Below are positions 32,427-43,567 of a DNA stretch of 64,000 nucleotides, in pieces. Below the pieces are notes generated by a model, which saw only the letters and a list, made by a program, of their open reading frames with translations, was not told the DNA's origin and did no database searches. Position 1 is the stretch's first letter, and each line of letters opens with the position of its first letter. The DNA comes from Mantis religiosa (lineage: Eukaryota; Arthropoda; Insecta; Mantodea; Mantidae), in contig CM060953.1 in assembly GCA_030765055.1 (NCBI GenBank), positions 191,121,147-191,185,146 on the forward strand, in the 5' to 3' direction. Made by a program: the position numbers and the translations under genes.

Positions 32427-35141
32427 ATATGTATTTCAGGGATGTAGCTGTCCCAATGAAGAAATATTATGTAGGAGGTGCTCCTTTAGTTATACCAATT
32501 CTCCGCCAGGAGAGGCATTAACCGACTTTGTCTTGCCTTCCATAGATGGCTCCACCTGTAATAACATATCACTAGAGAAACGAGTTGCCGTAATTTACAT
32601 ATTTTACAGCAAATTATACTTATGTTGCTACTAATTTAATTGAATTTTATTGCTTAAGAGTAACTAGTAGCTAGATGCAGACTGGCACAATAACAAACGA
32701 GAAAACAGAAATTAGTTTGAGAAAAGAGCTCTTCTAAAGTAGATATACAATTGCATTTCACGCAACTGCATATCATTATTCCTTAATACTTGCAAATCAC
32801 TCCCTTATTCAGTTTCTTTTTTATGATACCACGGAACAAAAACTATTAGAAGTGAACTTCCCATGTTAATTATTCGGAACATGGAGGTGCTGTAGGCGTC
32901 GCTTAGTGAAGTGGCACTAAACTAAATTATGAAAAATCGTACATCTAAATATTTTAAGTTGTCGGAAGCTACTACAGCTGAAGTTTTCATATCTGCCTAG
33001 CTGTCAGCTTGTCATATCTTCCAATATCGCATTGCTACAAATGACGCACAAAGATAATCACGTGTGAGTTGTGAATGCAGTTTTAAACCTTTTGCATTTT
33101 ATATACCTGACGGAATTGAAGAATAATGTACAGTGCAGGAAATATAATAATTTGAAAATGCGTTTATCTTTTTGAATCACTCTGTATTTTCGGGTGCAGC
33201 TATACCACCTCCGGAAATTATCCTTTATAGCAACAAAGTCATGACATATCTCTAACCATTTGACCGAAATATCACGTGTTTGACCTCGTATTTCCTTGAC
33301 TCTTGTATATCTTTCTGTAAATGCTAAGTCATAATATATAAGAAGTCATAGTACACAAAAATGTAACTCTTGTTAAAACACGCAGATTAAGTCATTGATT
33401 ACTGATTCAGAGTTATTCGTTGCTTTTACTTACAATTTTCCAGTTACTTTACGATATTGTTTGTGTTCGCTGCGATTTAGTGGGAATGCAATGGAATTTG
33501 AAAGGATGAGTATTACGTCCGCTCGTTAAACATTTAACTGTCACTTCTCTTGTATATCCGCAACATAATGTTTCTGTAAACTTTTATCCCAAACTTACAA
33601 AGAAAGATAAATAACCCTTGATTAATACATTAATATGAGTAAATTAAGTTCCCTTTATGAACAAATTGGCGAGGAGGCGTTCTTCTAGTTATATTGACCG
33701 TCCGACATTGTCTAATGTGGTTTTCCGTCCACAGATGGCTCTAGCGGTAATATCGTATCGTCAGTAAGAACATTTGTAGTTATTTACAATGTCTTACTAC
33801 ATATTGTATCCATGTTGCTGGCTAATAGTTTATATTTAATTATGCTTTGTTGCCTGAGTGTAACCTGTAGCTAGAGGATACGGTGAGACAATAACGAAGG
33901 AACAAGTAATTGTGTATGAGAATGGAAGTGTTCCAAATTAGATATAAAACTACAGTCACGATGTGTGTTTTATGGTTTAATTGGATTTAATTCTCAGTAC
34001 TATCGATACAGATATTTTTGTTAGAGTTTATTCAGTTATCCCATTTCCTTTGAAACTATACGTAAAAGGAATGCTGAAGTAACAGATAGTCAAATGTTTT
34101 AAAGCTGATCACTTGCGCTGAGATTACATAATCTTTGCAAGGCCACGCACAACAGACTTAACTGCCGATGCCGTTCTTTACTTTCTTGAACAAACTACAC
34201 ATACACCTTCAAAATGTTACGTGTTTCAAAAGCGAGTCCAGGAAATCCCGTTTGAAATACATGGGATAGAATAATGCTATATATAAGATTGAAATAAAGC
34301 AAATTTGAAAGCCTATTTCCAGAAAATTGTGGTCCGCATTGGGGAGGACCGGGTTCGATTTCCATGGCCAGCCTACCTGGCCTACCCTATTGTTTAAGAG
34401 TAACTAGTATCTAGATGCACATTAACACAATAACAAACGAGCAAACAGTAATTAGTGTGAGAAAGGAAGACTTCTAAAGTAGATATAAAATTGCACTTCA
34501 CGCAACTTCATTTTGTTACTTATTGAACTTAGTGTTGGCAAATTTATTTTTTCTTGGTGTGACACCACAGGATATGAAACTATTAGAAGTAAGCCTCCCA
34601 TGTTAAGCGTCGGGAACACAGATGTGCAGTCAGCGCTGCTTGGTGAATTAGCGCGAAACTAAATTATGAAAAATTGCAAACCTCAATATTTTAAGTTGTC
34701 GGAAGCTACTACAGATGTATTTTTCATACCTCCTAGCTGTCAGTTTATCATGTTCCAATACCGCATTGCTACAAATGACGCACAAAGATAATCACGTGTG
34801 AGTTGTGAATGCAGTTTTAAAGCTTTTGCATTTTATATACCTGACAGAATTGAAGAATAATGTGTAGTGTAGGAAACATAATCATTTGAAGGTGTGTCCA
34901 TCTTTTTAATCACTCTGTATTTTGAGCATCAGCTATCCCACCTCCAGAAACTATCCTTTATGGGAACAAATTCCTGCCATTCAATGTAAAATATCTCCAA
35001 CCATTTGATCGAATATCACGTGTTTAATCTTATATTTTCTTGACCTATTATAATTCCCTGTAACTACTAAATCATAGCACTTAAAAAGTCTCCCTACACA
35101 AAAATTTAAATCTTGTTAAAACACCCAGTTTAAGTCAATTT
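32427..35141. repeat. Background repeat units, cores about 32,470 and 33,668
   Basis: No gene. Cores CCATAGATGGCTCCACCTG (32,539) and CCACAGATGGCTCTAGCGG (33,729). 32,835-33,960 duplicates 22,460-23,600; a third copy of this stretch starts near 34,570. A truncated SINE lies at 34,325-34,385. Confidence 0.7.
34325..34385 (+). mobile_element. Truncated tRNA-like SINE
   Basis: AAAATTGTGGTCCGCATT then CGGGTTCGATTTCC (B-box-like) matches 37,243-37,300, including the sequence preceding it. The insertion therefore predates duplication of the host unit. Confidence 0.5.
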
Positions 35142-36313
35142 ATTTTATGTTATGATATATGATATATTTTATTGTGTATATTCCAAAATTTTACAATTTA
35201 CAACTTTGGCTACATTTATTTGTCTTGACCTTGTCGCTACGTTGTCTTACATAACACCCTGGTCTTCTGCTCTGCCAGGTAGCTCTTAATATCCATGCCT
35301 CCTTGTTACTTAATTTGTCCCTTTCTCCCTCATCTTCCTTTCTTATATTCTTTACATTTCTTGTCCATTTTTCTTTTACTTTCTGCAAGAACTCACCAGT
35401 ACTTCTTACCTTCTTTTCCTCCTTTCCCGTTAAAATTTTTATAGCTACAATCCTCTTCTCTCGCCGGGCCGTGGCTCAGTGGTTAGACCGCTTGGCTCTC
35501 ACCAAGACGGCTCAAGTTCGATCCCAGGCGACCGCAAAGTGAGATTTGTGGTGTAAAATACGGCGCTGGGGCGGGTTTTCTCCGGGACCTCCGGTTTTCC
35601 CCCATCTCATTCCACCGGTGCTCCATCTTCATCTCATATATCATCAGTGTCACCGCATGCGGAGCCGTATGTGGAAAAAGCGGGCGTTAAACACTACACA
35701 TTACATTACATCCTCTTCTCTACTTTCTCCTATTCTTCCTCCCAAACCTTTTTTCTCTGGCATTCTGTTACAGAGTGTTCTATGCTTTCTTTTCAACCCA
35801 CACAATTCACAAATTCACTTTCCCCTACCTCTTATTCCTCTTAGAAATATTATTCCTGTTCTCATCCAAGCTAGCCCTTCTCTTCTTGCATATTCTCTCT
35901 ATTGCAGTAATCTACATATGTTTCTTGTCCCCAATTTGTTTTATTTCCTTCTAAAATTGTAATGATTTCATATTTTCTAGACTTCCCCATATTTCATGTC
36001 TTTCTATATCTTCTATTCTGCATTTTACTAATTCACCCACATCGCTTGTATTCCTTTCCTCTAATCTCCATTTATCTCCCATTCCTATTTTTTCCCATAT
36101 TTCCTCCTATATCTACCCACCAACTACTTGTGGTATCTAATCTTTTTTGCTGTCTCATGTATAATTTCATAATTTCCCCTTCTTATTTGGCCAAACGCCT
36201 ATACCATAATTCTATTATTCTTTCCATTATTATTCCATTTCTTCTTGTCTTTCCTAATTCTCCTAAAGCTACTTCCCTGGGTGCAATATCAAATATATCA
36301 TATTTTATGTTAT
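35142..36313 (-). mobile_element. Degenerate LINE C-terminal fragment with 12-bp target duplication
   Basis: Minus-strand remnant between direct repeats ATTTTATGTTAT (35,142-35,153 and 36,302-36,313). Reading from 36,290 downward gives DIFDIAPREVALGELGKTRR, then a frame-broken IEHSVTECQ zinc-knuckle-like box, then KWTRNVKNIRKEDEGERDKL near 35,350. This order fits the C-terminal end of a LINE ORF2 with many stops. It is split by a SINE at 35,462-35,709. Clade not determined. Confidence 0.6.
35462..35709 (+). mobile_element. tRNA-derived SINE with 12-bp target duplication
   Basis: The head reads GCCGTGGCTCAGTGGTTAGA (A box) and AAGTTCGATCCCAGG (B box), the internal RNA polymerase III promoter. 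A ~170-bp unrelated body and a short ACATT-repeat tail follow. The flanks are exact duplicates ATCCTCTTCTCT (35,450-35,461 and 35,710-35,721). It is inserted within the minus-strand LINE remnant, so it is younger than that. Different family from the SINE at 37,488. Confidence 0.85.
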
Positions 36314-37242
36314 TAAGGATTCAGAGTTATTCGTTACTTTTATCTTCAATTTTCCAGTTACTTTACAGTATTCTTTGTGTTATCTGTGATTTAATGGAAA
36401 TACAATGGAATTTGAAAGGATAAGTATTACGTCCGCTCGTTAAACATTTAACTGTCACTTCAGGTTGCTGCATCTCTCGTATTTCTACAACGAAATGTTT
36501 CTGTAAACCTTTATCCCAAACTAGCAAAAGAAAGATAACCCTTAATTAATAAAGTAATATAAGTACATTAAGTTACTATTATTAACACATTGGCGAGGAG
36601 GCCCTTTTCTAGTTATATTGACTATCCGAGAGGAGAGAGTTTGTCTAATGTGCCTTGCTTTCCACAGATGGCTCTAGTGGTAATATCGTATCGCTAGTAA
36701 GAAAATTGGTAATTATTTACAACGTTTTATAACAATTTTTATCTCTGTTGGTGGCTAATGGTTTACATTTAATAATGCCTTGTTCCCTGAGAGTAACCTT
36801 TAGCTAGAGCATAAAATGAGACAATAACGAAGGAACAAGTAATTGTGTATGAGAATGGAAGTCTTCCAAATTAGATATAAAACTACAGTCCCGGAGTGTT
36901 TTATTGAAAGTGGTGCTTCCAATAATTGGTACTGATATGTTCGTTAGAGTTTATATCTAATTACACCACCTCCTGTGAACTATTGGCAAAAGGAATGCAG
37001 AAATAACCGATAGTCAAATGTTTTAAAGATGATCACTTGCGATCTCATTACGTTATCTTTGCAAGGCCACGAGCAACACATTTAACTGTCAATACAGATC
37101 TTTACTTTCTTGGACAAACTACACATAAACTTTTAGAATGTTACATGTTTCAAAAGAGGGTCCCAGAAATTTCGTTTGAAATACATGGGATTTAATATAT
37201 GTATACGATAGAAGTAAAGGAAACATCATAGGCTAATTCCAG
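36314..37242. repeat. Background repeat unit, core about 36,594-36,720
   Basis: No gene. The core has TCCACAGATGGCTCTAGTGG near 36,660. This is the last recognised copy of the family in the window. Confidence 0.7.
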
Positions 37243-37440
37243 AAAATTGTGGCCCGCATTCTGGAGGTCCGACTTCGATTCCCGTGGCCGGCTTACCTGA
37301 CCATGAGTTTTTTGGGGGGTTTCCCCGGGTCGCCAGGCGAATGCTGGGTACGTTAATTAAATCTCCATTATCATTCCATATCATCTCTCATTTGGTGTTC
37401 TCCTTCAGGGTGGAAGTGTCGGCGTTGCATGGCTGGATTA
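37243..37440 (+). mobile_element. tRNA-like SINE, same family as 34,325
   Basis: B-box-like GACTTCGATTCCCG, then a body containing GGGTTTCCCCGGGTCGCC and ending about GTGTTCTCCTTCAGGGTGG. No A box is evident, so the 5' end may be truncated or diverged. Confidence 0.55.
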
Positions 37441-37487
37441 TATTGTAACCGTCTATAATTGTTGTGCTGCTACTACAAGCGGAGCAG

Positions 37488-37733
37488 CCCGCCTCGGTAG
37501 CGTAGATGGTAGCGTGACTGACTCACGTTCAAGAGGTCCCGAGTTCGAATCTCGGTCAGGGTGAGTTACTTAGATAAGGTTTTTTCCGGGGTTTTCCCTT
37601 AACCTGATAGACGAATGTCGGGTAACTCTAAGCTCCACTGACCCCGGACTCATTTGAGCATCATTTCACCCATTTCATTCATCGTCCGATATGACTAAAC
37701 GTTGGAGGACGTAAATTACCAAAAAAAAAAAAA
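37488..37733 (+). mobile_element. tRNA-derived SINE with poly(A) and 11-bp target duplication
   Basis: Head GCCTCGGTAGCGTAGATGGT (A-box region) and GAGTTCGAATCTC (B box), then a body with TTTTTTCCGGGGTTTTCCC, CATTTCATTCATCGTCCG and CGTTGGAGGACGTAAATTAC, and an A(15) tail. Direct repeats AAGCGGAGCAG flank it (37,477-37,487 and 37,734-37,744). Minus-strand relatives are at 45,002-45,174 and 55,693-55,951; its body is the monomer of the arrays at 57,140 and 63,700. Confidence 0.9.
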
Positions 37734-37749
37734 AAGCGGAGCAGGGCGC

Positions 37750-37889
37750 GTGGGCAGAAGAGTTACTGAAAGACGCTCCAGGGCGTTTGGTCCATTGTTG
37801 TTGCCGAGAACTTTCTCGGAATGTCTGCGGCATTCTAGAACCAATTGCTGGGGGATTTAAATACCCCGCAAGGTGTTAGACCGGCAGTT
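37750..37889 (+). promoter_or_regulatory. Promoter-like sequence with TATA and heat-shock-element-like motifs
   Basis: GATTTAAATACC (about 37,855) is a TATA-like box, preceded by CATTCTAGAACC and GAGAACTTTCTCGG, which contain TTCnnGAA and GAAnnTTC pairs. A plausible start lies near 37,880, exactly where two LINEs have inserted; the empty site resumes at 39,329 (GTTGTTAGTCGG). It could equally be part of an LTR. No heat-shock gene follows. Confidence 0.35.
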
Positions 37890-38477
37890 CTGGATAGCAT
37901 AACTTCAGCGTGCACAGAATATAGGACTCCGATCCATCTTCTCTGTGGGCCGTTCTTTCCCTGTGAGGCTGCTTCACGAAGCTTTTCTTCTCCCATACGT
38001 GGAGGACGATATTAGGCGCCGGGCGACAAAATTCTACGCTCAAATTCCTGCTCACAGAAGCGCCCTGGTTCGGCCTCTAGGAGATTACGACGCTACGAGA
38101 CGCCGCTTCAAGCTTTACCGCGTACCCCGTATGGCATGCGGGTACCCGAGGTAACAAAGGAGTTAATCCTTACAGCAGCATAAGCTGAATTTCAAAATCT
38201 CCAAAAGAGCTGTTTGGCTACAAAATTTACCCCACTTTATAGTAAAATAAAACACCAGGGTGTAAACAAAAAAAGCGGTTTGGCATCCTGTACAAAATTA
38301 AAGAGGAGCAAAAAGCTACCTCAAAAAAGTTTCCGCAACAAAATAATCCCATATCATCCAGTAACCATCTAACTTATCAACCTGCGGTCAGACCCAAAAC
38401 CTGGGTGGGTATGCAGCAAAAACCTTCTGGCTGTTAACAGCCTGTCAGTACACGACTTGGACTTGGACTTGGACTTG
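37890..38477 (+). mobile_element. 5'-truncated Jockey-like LINE, copy A of a tandem pair
   Basis: Begins after GACCGGCAGTT (37,879-37,889). The open stretch 37,945-38,154 reads RLLHEAFLLPYVEDDIRRRA and LVRPLGDYD, the ORF2 C-terminal tail. The 3' UTR ends GTCAGTACACG then about four ACTTGG repeats, followed by the second copy of the target (38,478-38,488). Confidence 0.8.
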
Positions 38478-38488
38478 GACCGGCAGTT

Positions 38489-39317
38489 CCTGCAGACTCC
38501 CTCAACTTCAGCTTCCGAGATCGAAGGATAGAGTGGACTAACTCCGTCCAGTATGTTGGAGTAACATTGGACAGAGGTCTAACTTTTCGCCAGCACATCA
38601 GGGACCTAGCGGCAAGGTTGCAGGGAACAATTGCTTCCCTGTCTCCAATGCTGGGGTCGAGCTCGATGCCGGTTGGTCTGAAGTTATACCTTTTCCGAGC
38701 GCTGGTAATTCCGGCGATGCCTGCGAGATCTGGAGCATGGCCGTAGACAGCTGACTGGCATGGCTTCAACGTGCACAGAATAGGGGACTATGGTGTATAC
38801 ATTCTGTGGGTCCTTTCTTTCCTACCAGGTTGCTGCATGAAGCCTCGGGTCTTCCATACGTGGAGGATGAAATTAGGCGCCGGGCGTCAAAATTGTACTC
38901 TACTTTACCCAGACATAGAAGTTACCTTGTTAGATCATTGGGAGATTATGACCGCACTATACGCCGTTCCGTGTACCCCGCATACCTTGCGGGTACCCGA
39001 GATAACCCAGGAGCTAATCCTAACAGCAGCTAAAGCTGAGCTCCTCATAATCTCCTAAGCTGTTTAACATCAAAATTTTCCAACCAAATAACAAACATTA
39101 AAATTAAAACACCAGAGTGTAAGGTATTGCATAAATTCCCACAAACTAAAGGTACAAAAATTGTAACCTCAAAATAAATTTCCACCTCAAAACCTACAAT
39201 ATATCCTACAAAATCCCAAACATAAAACCTTACCTGCGGAAATCCCTTAACGGGTGGGCACGCAGCAAAAGAACTTCTGGCTAAATACAGTCAGTCAGCC
39301 CTTCGGTTAGTCGATTG
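38489..39317 (+). mobile_element. 5'-truncated Jockey-like LINE, copy B of a tandem pair
   Basis: Starts just after the middle GACCGGCAGTT and ends before the third copy (39,318-39,328). It includes more of ORF2 than copy A: SVQYVGVTLDRGLTF near 38,550 and RLLHEASGLPYVEDEIRRRA at 38,830-38,900, with frameshifts between. The 3' UTR is alignable with copy A (GGGTGGGCACGCAGCAAAAG versus GGGTGGGTATGCAGCAAAAA), but the tail lacks the long ACTTGG run. Confidence 0.8.
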
Positions 39318-39328
39318 GACCGGCAGTT

Positions 39329-40340
39329 GTTAGTCGGTTATTGCGACAGTCCACGATAGAAGTATACCGCAGTTATTTTATTCATATTTTTTTCATGCAG
39401 CAAAACACCGAGTCAGCCTTGAAGACAGCTGATTATCAATTCTACGTAATTTTACTGCAGCAAACGTTGGTATACATTTCTGCAAACCAGTACGTAACAC
39501 ACGCAGTGATAATATGCTCTTGGTAAATCTTCTTTCTCCTGTAAGACGGTCTGATGGGTTCGTTTTGGATCACAGGGGGGTGGGATGCTTGTTCTACTGG
39601 CCTGCCGGGGAGTTTCCAACTGGTAAGGTGTAGGGATCCTGCCCTCTGCACTGTCGTGGCTCCTTAGTGCGCCCGCCCCGTCTCCTCTCGCCTCATCCTT
39701 CTTCCTAGGGATGCGTCACTTGGGGTATAGGTACAATAGACCAAGTTTGGACCTCCGTGCCAAATACCGTAGGGTAGGGGATCCGTCCCCTTCAAATGCT
39801 GAGGTGCGGGCGCTGCGGACCCTTAGCACTCGTGATACCTCTCATGCTACCTGAGGAAGCTCGGGCAGAACTCCCGAGCCCCTCCCGTCGGGGAATTGTT
39901 CGGCTTGATTTGGACTCGAGGGGGCAGTGTGTTCCCGACACCCACGGGGAACTGGGTAACTCCGGCCTGGCTACGGCCGCCCGGAGGGGGTAGAGGGTTG
40001 CCTAATAATCCCGGTACTAGTCTGCAGAGCTAGTAGAAGGTGTGCTATATCACCAGGCGGCCCCACCGAGGTTTTCGGTAGTCTTCCCTGACGGGTTGGC
40101 GCGCGTAAGTGGCGTATCCACTTCCACCCGTCTTGACGTTGTGCTCAGCGGTGGGGGGGGGGTTAGCCTTAAGGTATTGCCCTATGGAAAGAGCCCCAGA
40201 GTATCCATCGCTGTCGCGTAGAAGGAGGCACGAGTCCTTGGTCCTAAGGATCCAAGACTAATGGCAAATAGATAATAGATGGATAGATTTCACATAGATA
40301 ACGAACTTCTGTAAACAGATAACGCCGGCAAGCAATATAA
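39329..40340. other. Unassigned, partly GC-rich sequence
   Basis: 39,329-39,530 continues the interrupted promoter-like locus. 39,545-39,650 is ~70% similar to 60,550-60,655 (CTGGCCTGCCGGGGAGTTTC versus CTGGCCTATCGGGAAGGTTT). 39,720-39,770 holds a box repeated at 47,930 and 53,545. 39,660-40,230 is GC-rich, with a G10 run near 40,150, and resembles a retroelement leader, but no ORF supports that. Confidence 0.4.
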
Positions 40341-40965
40341 CTGAGGCAAAGGCCTCGCTGGCGTAGATTGAGTTACGTTTCTCGAAGGTGATAGAATGTT
40401 CGAATTATGTAATTAGATGCCTTGTTTCTAGAAACCTCTAGTGATTGGCAGAATAGTCTGGTAATCAAGAATGGAGATATAAAAAGGATTGTGACACGCT
40501 AGCAGGACAGTTGTAGTTGTGAAATGAGAGACAGTCAGCTGTGTTGTTGTAACGAGAGCTAAGGATGTAATCTGCTGTCACTGTTTGTTATTGTCATCGA
40601 CCTTGGTAGACTGATGGTGTATGTAACGTAATGCTGCTGTAATCTATAAGAGTATTTCTACGAAAATACAGCAGAATATTAATTTCTGAAACTCGGCCTT
40701 TTAATTCCACAAAGTTACAATATAAATTACACATTCATGTCAGAAAATTTCAAATCCATTTCGTTCATTGAGGATTTCAGAGGTTACTGCAAATATGGAT
40801 CAGTTTGTGTAACTTCAAATCTAAAAAGGAAAGCGTTATCTCTTAATGTTTTTAAAAATTGAATTATTTTAAAGGATTTGTGTATTTTTCTAATTATTAC
40901 AATTCCAGTCTTGAGCGTTCCCTAACGTCTAGCGCCAAGAACACTCGCAAGTGTGCGACAGAGAC
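40341..40965. other. LTR-like segment and AT-rich remainder
   Basis: 40,349-40,718 has the look of an LTR: GATATAAAAAGG at about 40,470, a GAAAATACAGCAGAATATTAA region, and an end at CCACAAAGTTACA like the gypsy LTR end CCACAAAGTCACA. CAATATAA flanks both sides, but the 5' end is not a canonical TG, so the call is tentative. 40,719-40,965 has nothing recognisable. Confidence 0.35.
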
Positions 40966-41419
40966 GGAAATATAAAAAGAGTGGGGGTAGCGAGGTGGCA
41001 ACGCCGAATGCTTTAACGCATCTGATTCGCTACAGGCGAGAGCTCTTCCCATTTGCCCCCAAGAGGCCTACTTCAGTAGGTACGAGTTTGGCGCACCCGG
41101 GGTCCCGAGCCAACAGTCTCCCTCGTGTGGGCTCCTCTTCGTGGTTGAGGGAGACGGTCAACAGGCCCACCCACGTGTAGGCCGTGCGTGGAGACCCGTG
41201 GAGAAGGTTTTTACATTCTTGTCTAGTTTAGAGTTTAGGATTTAGTGAACGAAATTTTTAGTAGGTTTTGATTGATGTTTTTTATGTACGTGTATTTTTA
41301 ATAGGTATTGCTACACTTGTATAGCTTTTAGAAAGTTTTATATCTGGCTTTTTCCATGACTAGTTTTTTAAAGGGCACTGATGACCGCCGTAGTTGAGCG
41401 CCTTATATATATCATCATC

Positions 41420-41467
<48 letters not shown>
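40966..41467 (+). mobile_element. Retroposon copy with (ATC)n tail, plus orientation
   Basis: About 370 bp match the minus-strand copy at 46,591-46,950. Shared anchors include CCGAGCCAACAGTCTCCCTC, GGCCGTGCGTGGAGACCCGT and a hairpin-forming GGGCACTGATGACCGCCGTA before the ATC tail (41,411-41,467). The 5' limit is uncertain. It is likely the 3' end of a LINE or a SINE using LINE machinery. Confidence 0.7.
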
Positions 41468-41468
<1 letters not shown>

Positions 41469-41514
41469 CATTTGAAACACATAATAGAGGACCTTCCACC
41501 TATGTGTCTAGCAG

Positions 41515-42006
41515 GTGAAGAAGTCGCATGGCAAACATGCCAGATGTCTAGGCGTCCTGCTTGACGTAAAGCTGACATGGAACGACCACATCACCTACAC
41601 AGACAACAAGGTCAGCATACGTATGGGTATCTTATACCCATTGTACAATCAACGCTCACTGATGTCCATATCCAATAAATTGCTCCTCTATAAACAAATG
41701 CTCCGACCAGCCATCACTTATGTCTGTGCCATTTGGGGTAAAGCAGCCAAAACTCACCTACACCGCCTTGAAGTCATACAATCTCGATGCATCCGTATTG
41801 CCACGCATTCCCCATGGTACATCCCTAACCTTGTAATTCGTCGTGACCTACACACTACTACCCTAACAGACTACATCCACACCCTCTCACTCCCATTCTA
41901 TCAAAACCTCTCCCATAACTTCAACTCCCTTACACGCGGTCTAGGTGAGTACGACATCGACCCCGGCGAAAAATACAGAATACCGAGGGTTCTTTTAGGC
42001 AAATGA
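41515..42006 (+). pseudogene. LINE ORF2 C-terminal fragment (Jockey/X-like)
   Basis: A 163-residue open segment starting inside the RT thumb: LGVLLDVKLTWNDHI, then LLLYKQMLRPAITYVCAIWG, HRLEVIQSRCIRIATHSPWY, GLGEYDIDPG and RIPRVLLGK at the end. All are family hallmarks of the region after the YADD palm. No RT catalytic motif is included. It is a distinct family from the 6,139 LINE. Its 5' end abuts the (ATC)n retroposon. Confidence 0.8.
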
Positions 42007-42653
42007 AATCATTGCAGTTCAAAATACTATTTATAACTTATATTTAAAAAGGTACACCTCGAAATCTAAGCCTCTACCGTTATTTCCCCTACGTCACAAG
42101 GCATTCTACTGCCAGTAGAGGGCTTAGTCCTGATTTGGTCAGAAACTGAAAGTCTGAGTTCCTGGCTTCTGTCCACTCGCAAGGTGTCCTTGGCTTTTGA
42201 CTCTTTTAGCAGTGCAATTGAGTCAAGTTCCCAGTTCAAAGTAGAATATCGCCAGTTGGTCTCCAGTAAGTTGCAGTTCCGTAGCGTGTGTAGTGCAGAG
42301 AGTAGAAGTTGTGTCAGTCGGCCAACAGACCAACAAAAGGGAAATGTTATGTATACGTCGGAGAAATCACAAGCAGCGCAACTTGGTGCGTGCTACACAG
42401 ATTTAAAGGAACCTTAAAGAGCCATGTTTACGTTGTAAATATCTAGAACAAAAGAGTGTTACTACCTGTTTTCCACATTACAAACTAGCAAAACACGTAG
42501 AAAAGTTAGCTTCGCGTACATGTAGAAGACTGTACGATTATACATCAAGAAGTTATTCACAATTTAACTTTTGAAAGAAGCTCCAAAATAGCCATTCTTT
42601 GCGTACGGAAAGAAATTACGATTTTCGGTGTCATACGAAACCGTTATGGCGTA

Positions 42654-42750
<97 letters not shown>

Positions 42751-42884
42751 GCACTGTAATAATACCTGCATGGGTAAAATAGAATAACTCAAACACAGTA
42801 TATCTCGTTGGAAAGTTGAAGTTTGACAGAATTACCTACATTAGTGTCCTAGCCTTACCGGTATTAAAGTTACAGCTCTCGAAA
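42007..42884. other. Unassigned sequence with a (GT)n microsatellite
   Basis: No recognised gene. A perfect TG run occupies about 42,658-42,747. The remainder is AT-rich. Confidence 0.5.
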
Positions 42885-43567
42885 TACTGGATATAACGCA
42901 ACTATAAACAAAGACAAAACACTATCAAAATTCGCATTACTCAACAAAAGACTGTTTTCAGTAAATTAAATGCCAGATCAGGAGATGGCGTGAGTATATA
43001 AAATTGTGTCAAGGAAATGTAAGTTATCAAGTTGTATTGATCTTTGCTTCTTATTTCGATGGATTTCCATTTTAAGGCCGGTTTCCAAGAGGAGCTTAAC
43101 TGAAATCCAGCATCACGATTAAGCGTGCTCCTTTCAGAGGAAACCGCCAAAGCTTCCTTAATTCTCCGCTACCATTAACTGTTGCAATTTGCCAAGATGG
43201 TCGTCTCCCGAGAGTTGGCTTTATGGTCGTTATCAAAACAATGCTCTGCCAGTCCAGACTTCTCAGGTTGCATTAAACGAATGTTCCGTTCATGTTCGAT
43301 TATTCTAGTAGCGATGGTCCTTCTGGTTTGTTCTATATACGGTGTCCCACATTCACAAGGAATGCTGTACACTCCCGGAACTTGGAAGTCCAGTTTGTCT
43401 TTCACTGGTCTCAACAGATGTTTAATCTTCGGAGGTGGCTTGTGGATGGTCCTGATGTTGTATTTGACGAGAATTCTGCTGATTCTGCCGGATAGATTGA
43501 CGGAAAATGGGATGCAGGCTGTAGCGGAGGGACAACAAACTGGACTAACCGTTTTCTGAGACACCAC
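42885..43567 (-). mobile_element. Penelope-like element fragment, copy 1
   Basis: Minus-strand fragment. 43,567-43,175 is open for 130 residues ending in the GIY-YIG endonuclease domain: LLRPVKDKLDFQVPGVYSIP, CECGTPYIEQTRRTIATRI, EHERNIR and EKSGLAEHCF. The usual YIG reads YIE here. The RT domain is absent, so it is 5'-truncated. The 3' UTR down to 42,885 aligns with copy 2 (54,190-54,480). It appears to be inserted against a mariner fragment at about 43,560. Confidence 0.85.

Noticed and set aside
35962..36423. 153-codon hydrophobic plus-strand frame resembling a membrane protein
   Set aside because: It is the reverse complement of a lysine/glutamate-rich LINE C-terminus; hydrophobicity is a by-product of antisense reading.
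40349..40718. hAT-type transposon suggested by CAATATAA on both sides
   Set aside because: No terminal inverted repeats are present; an LTR-like end is a better but still weak reading.
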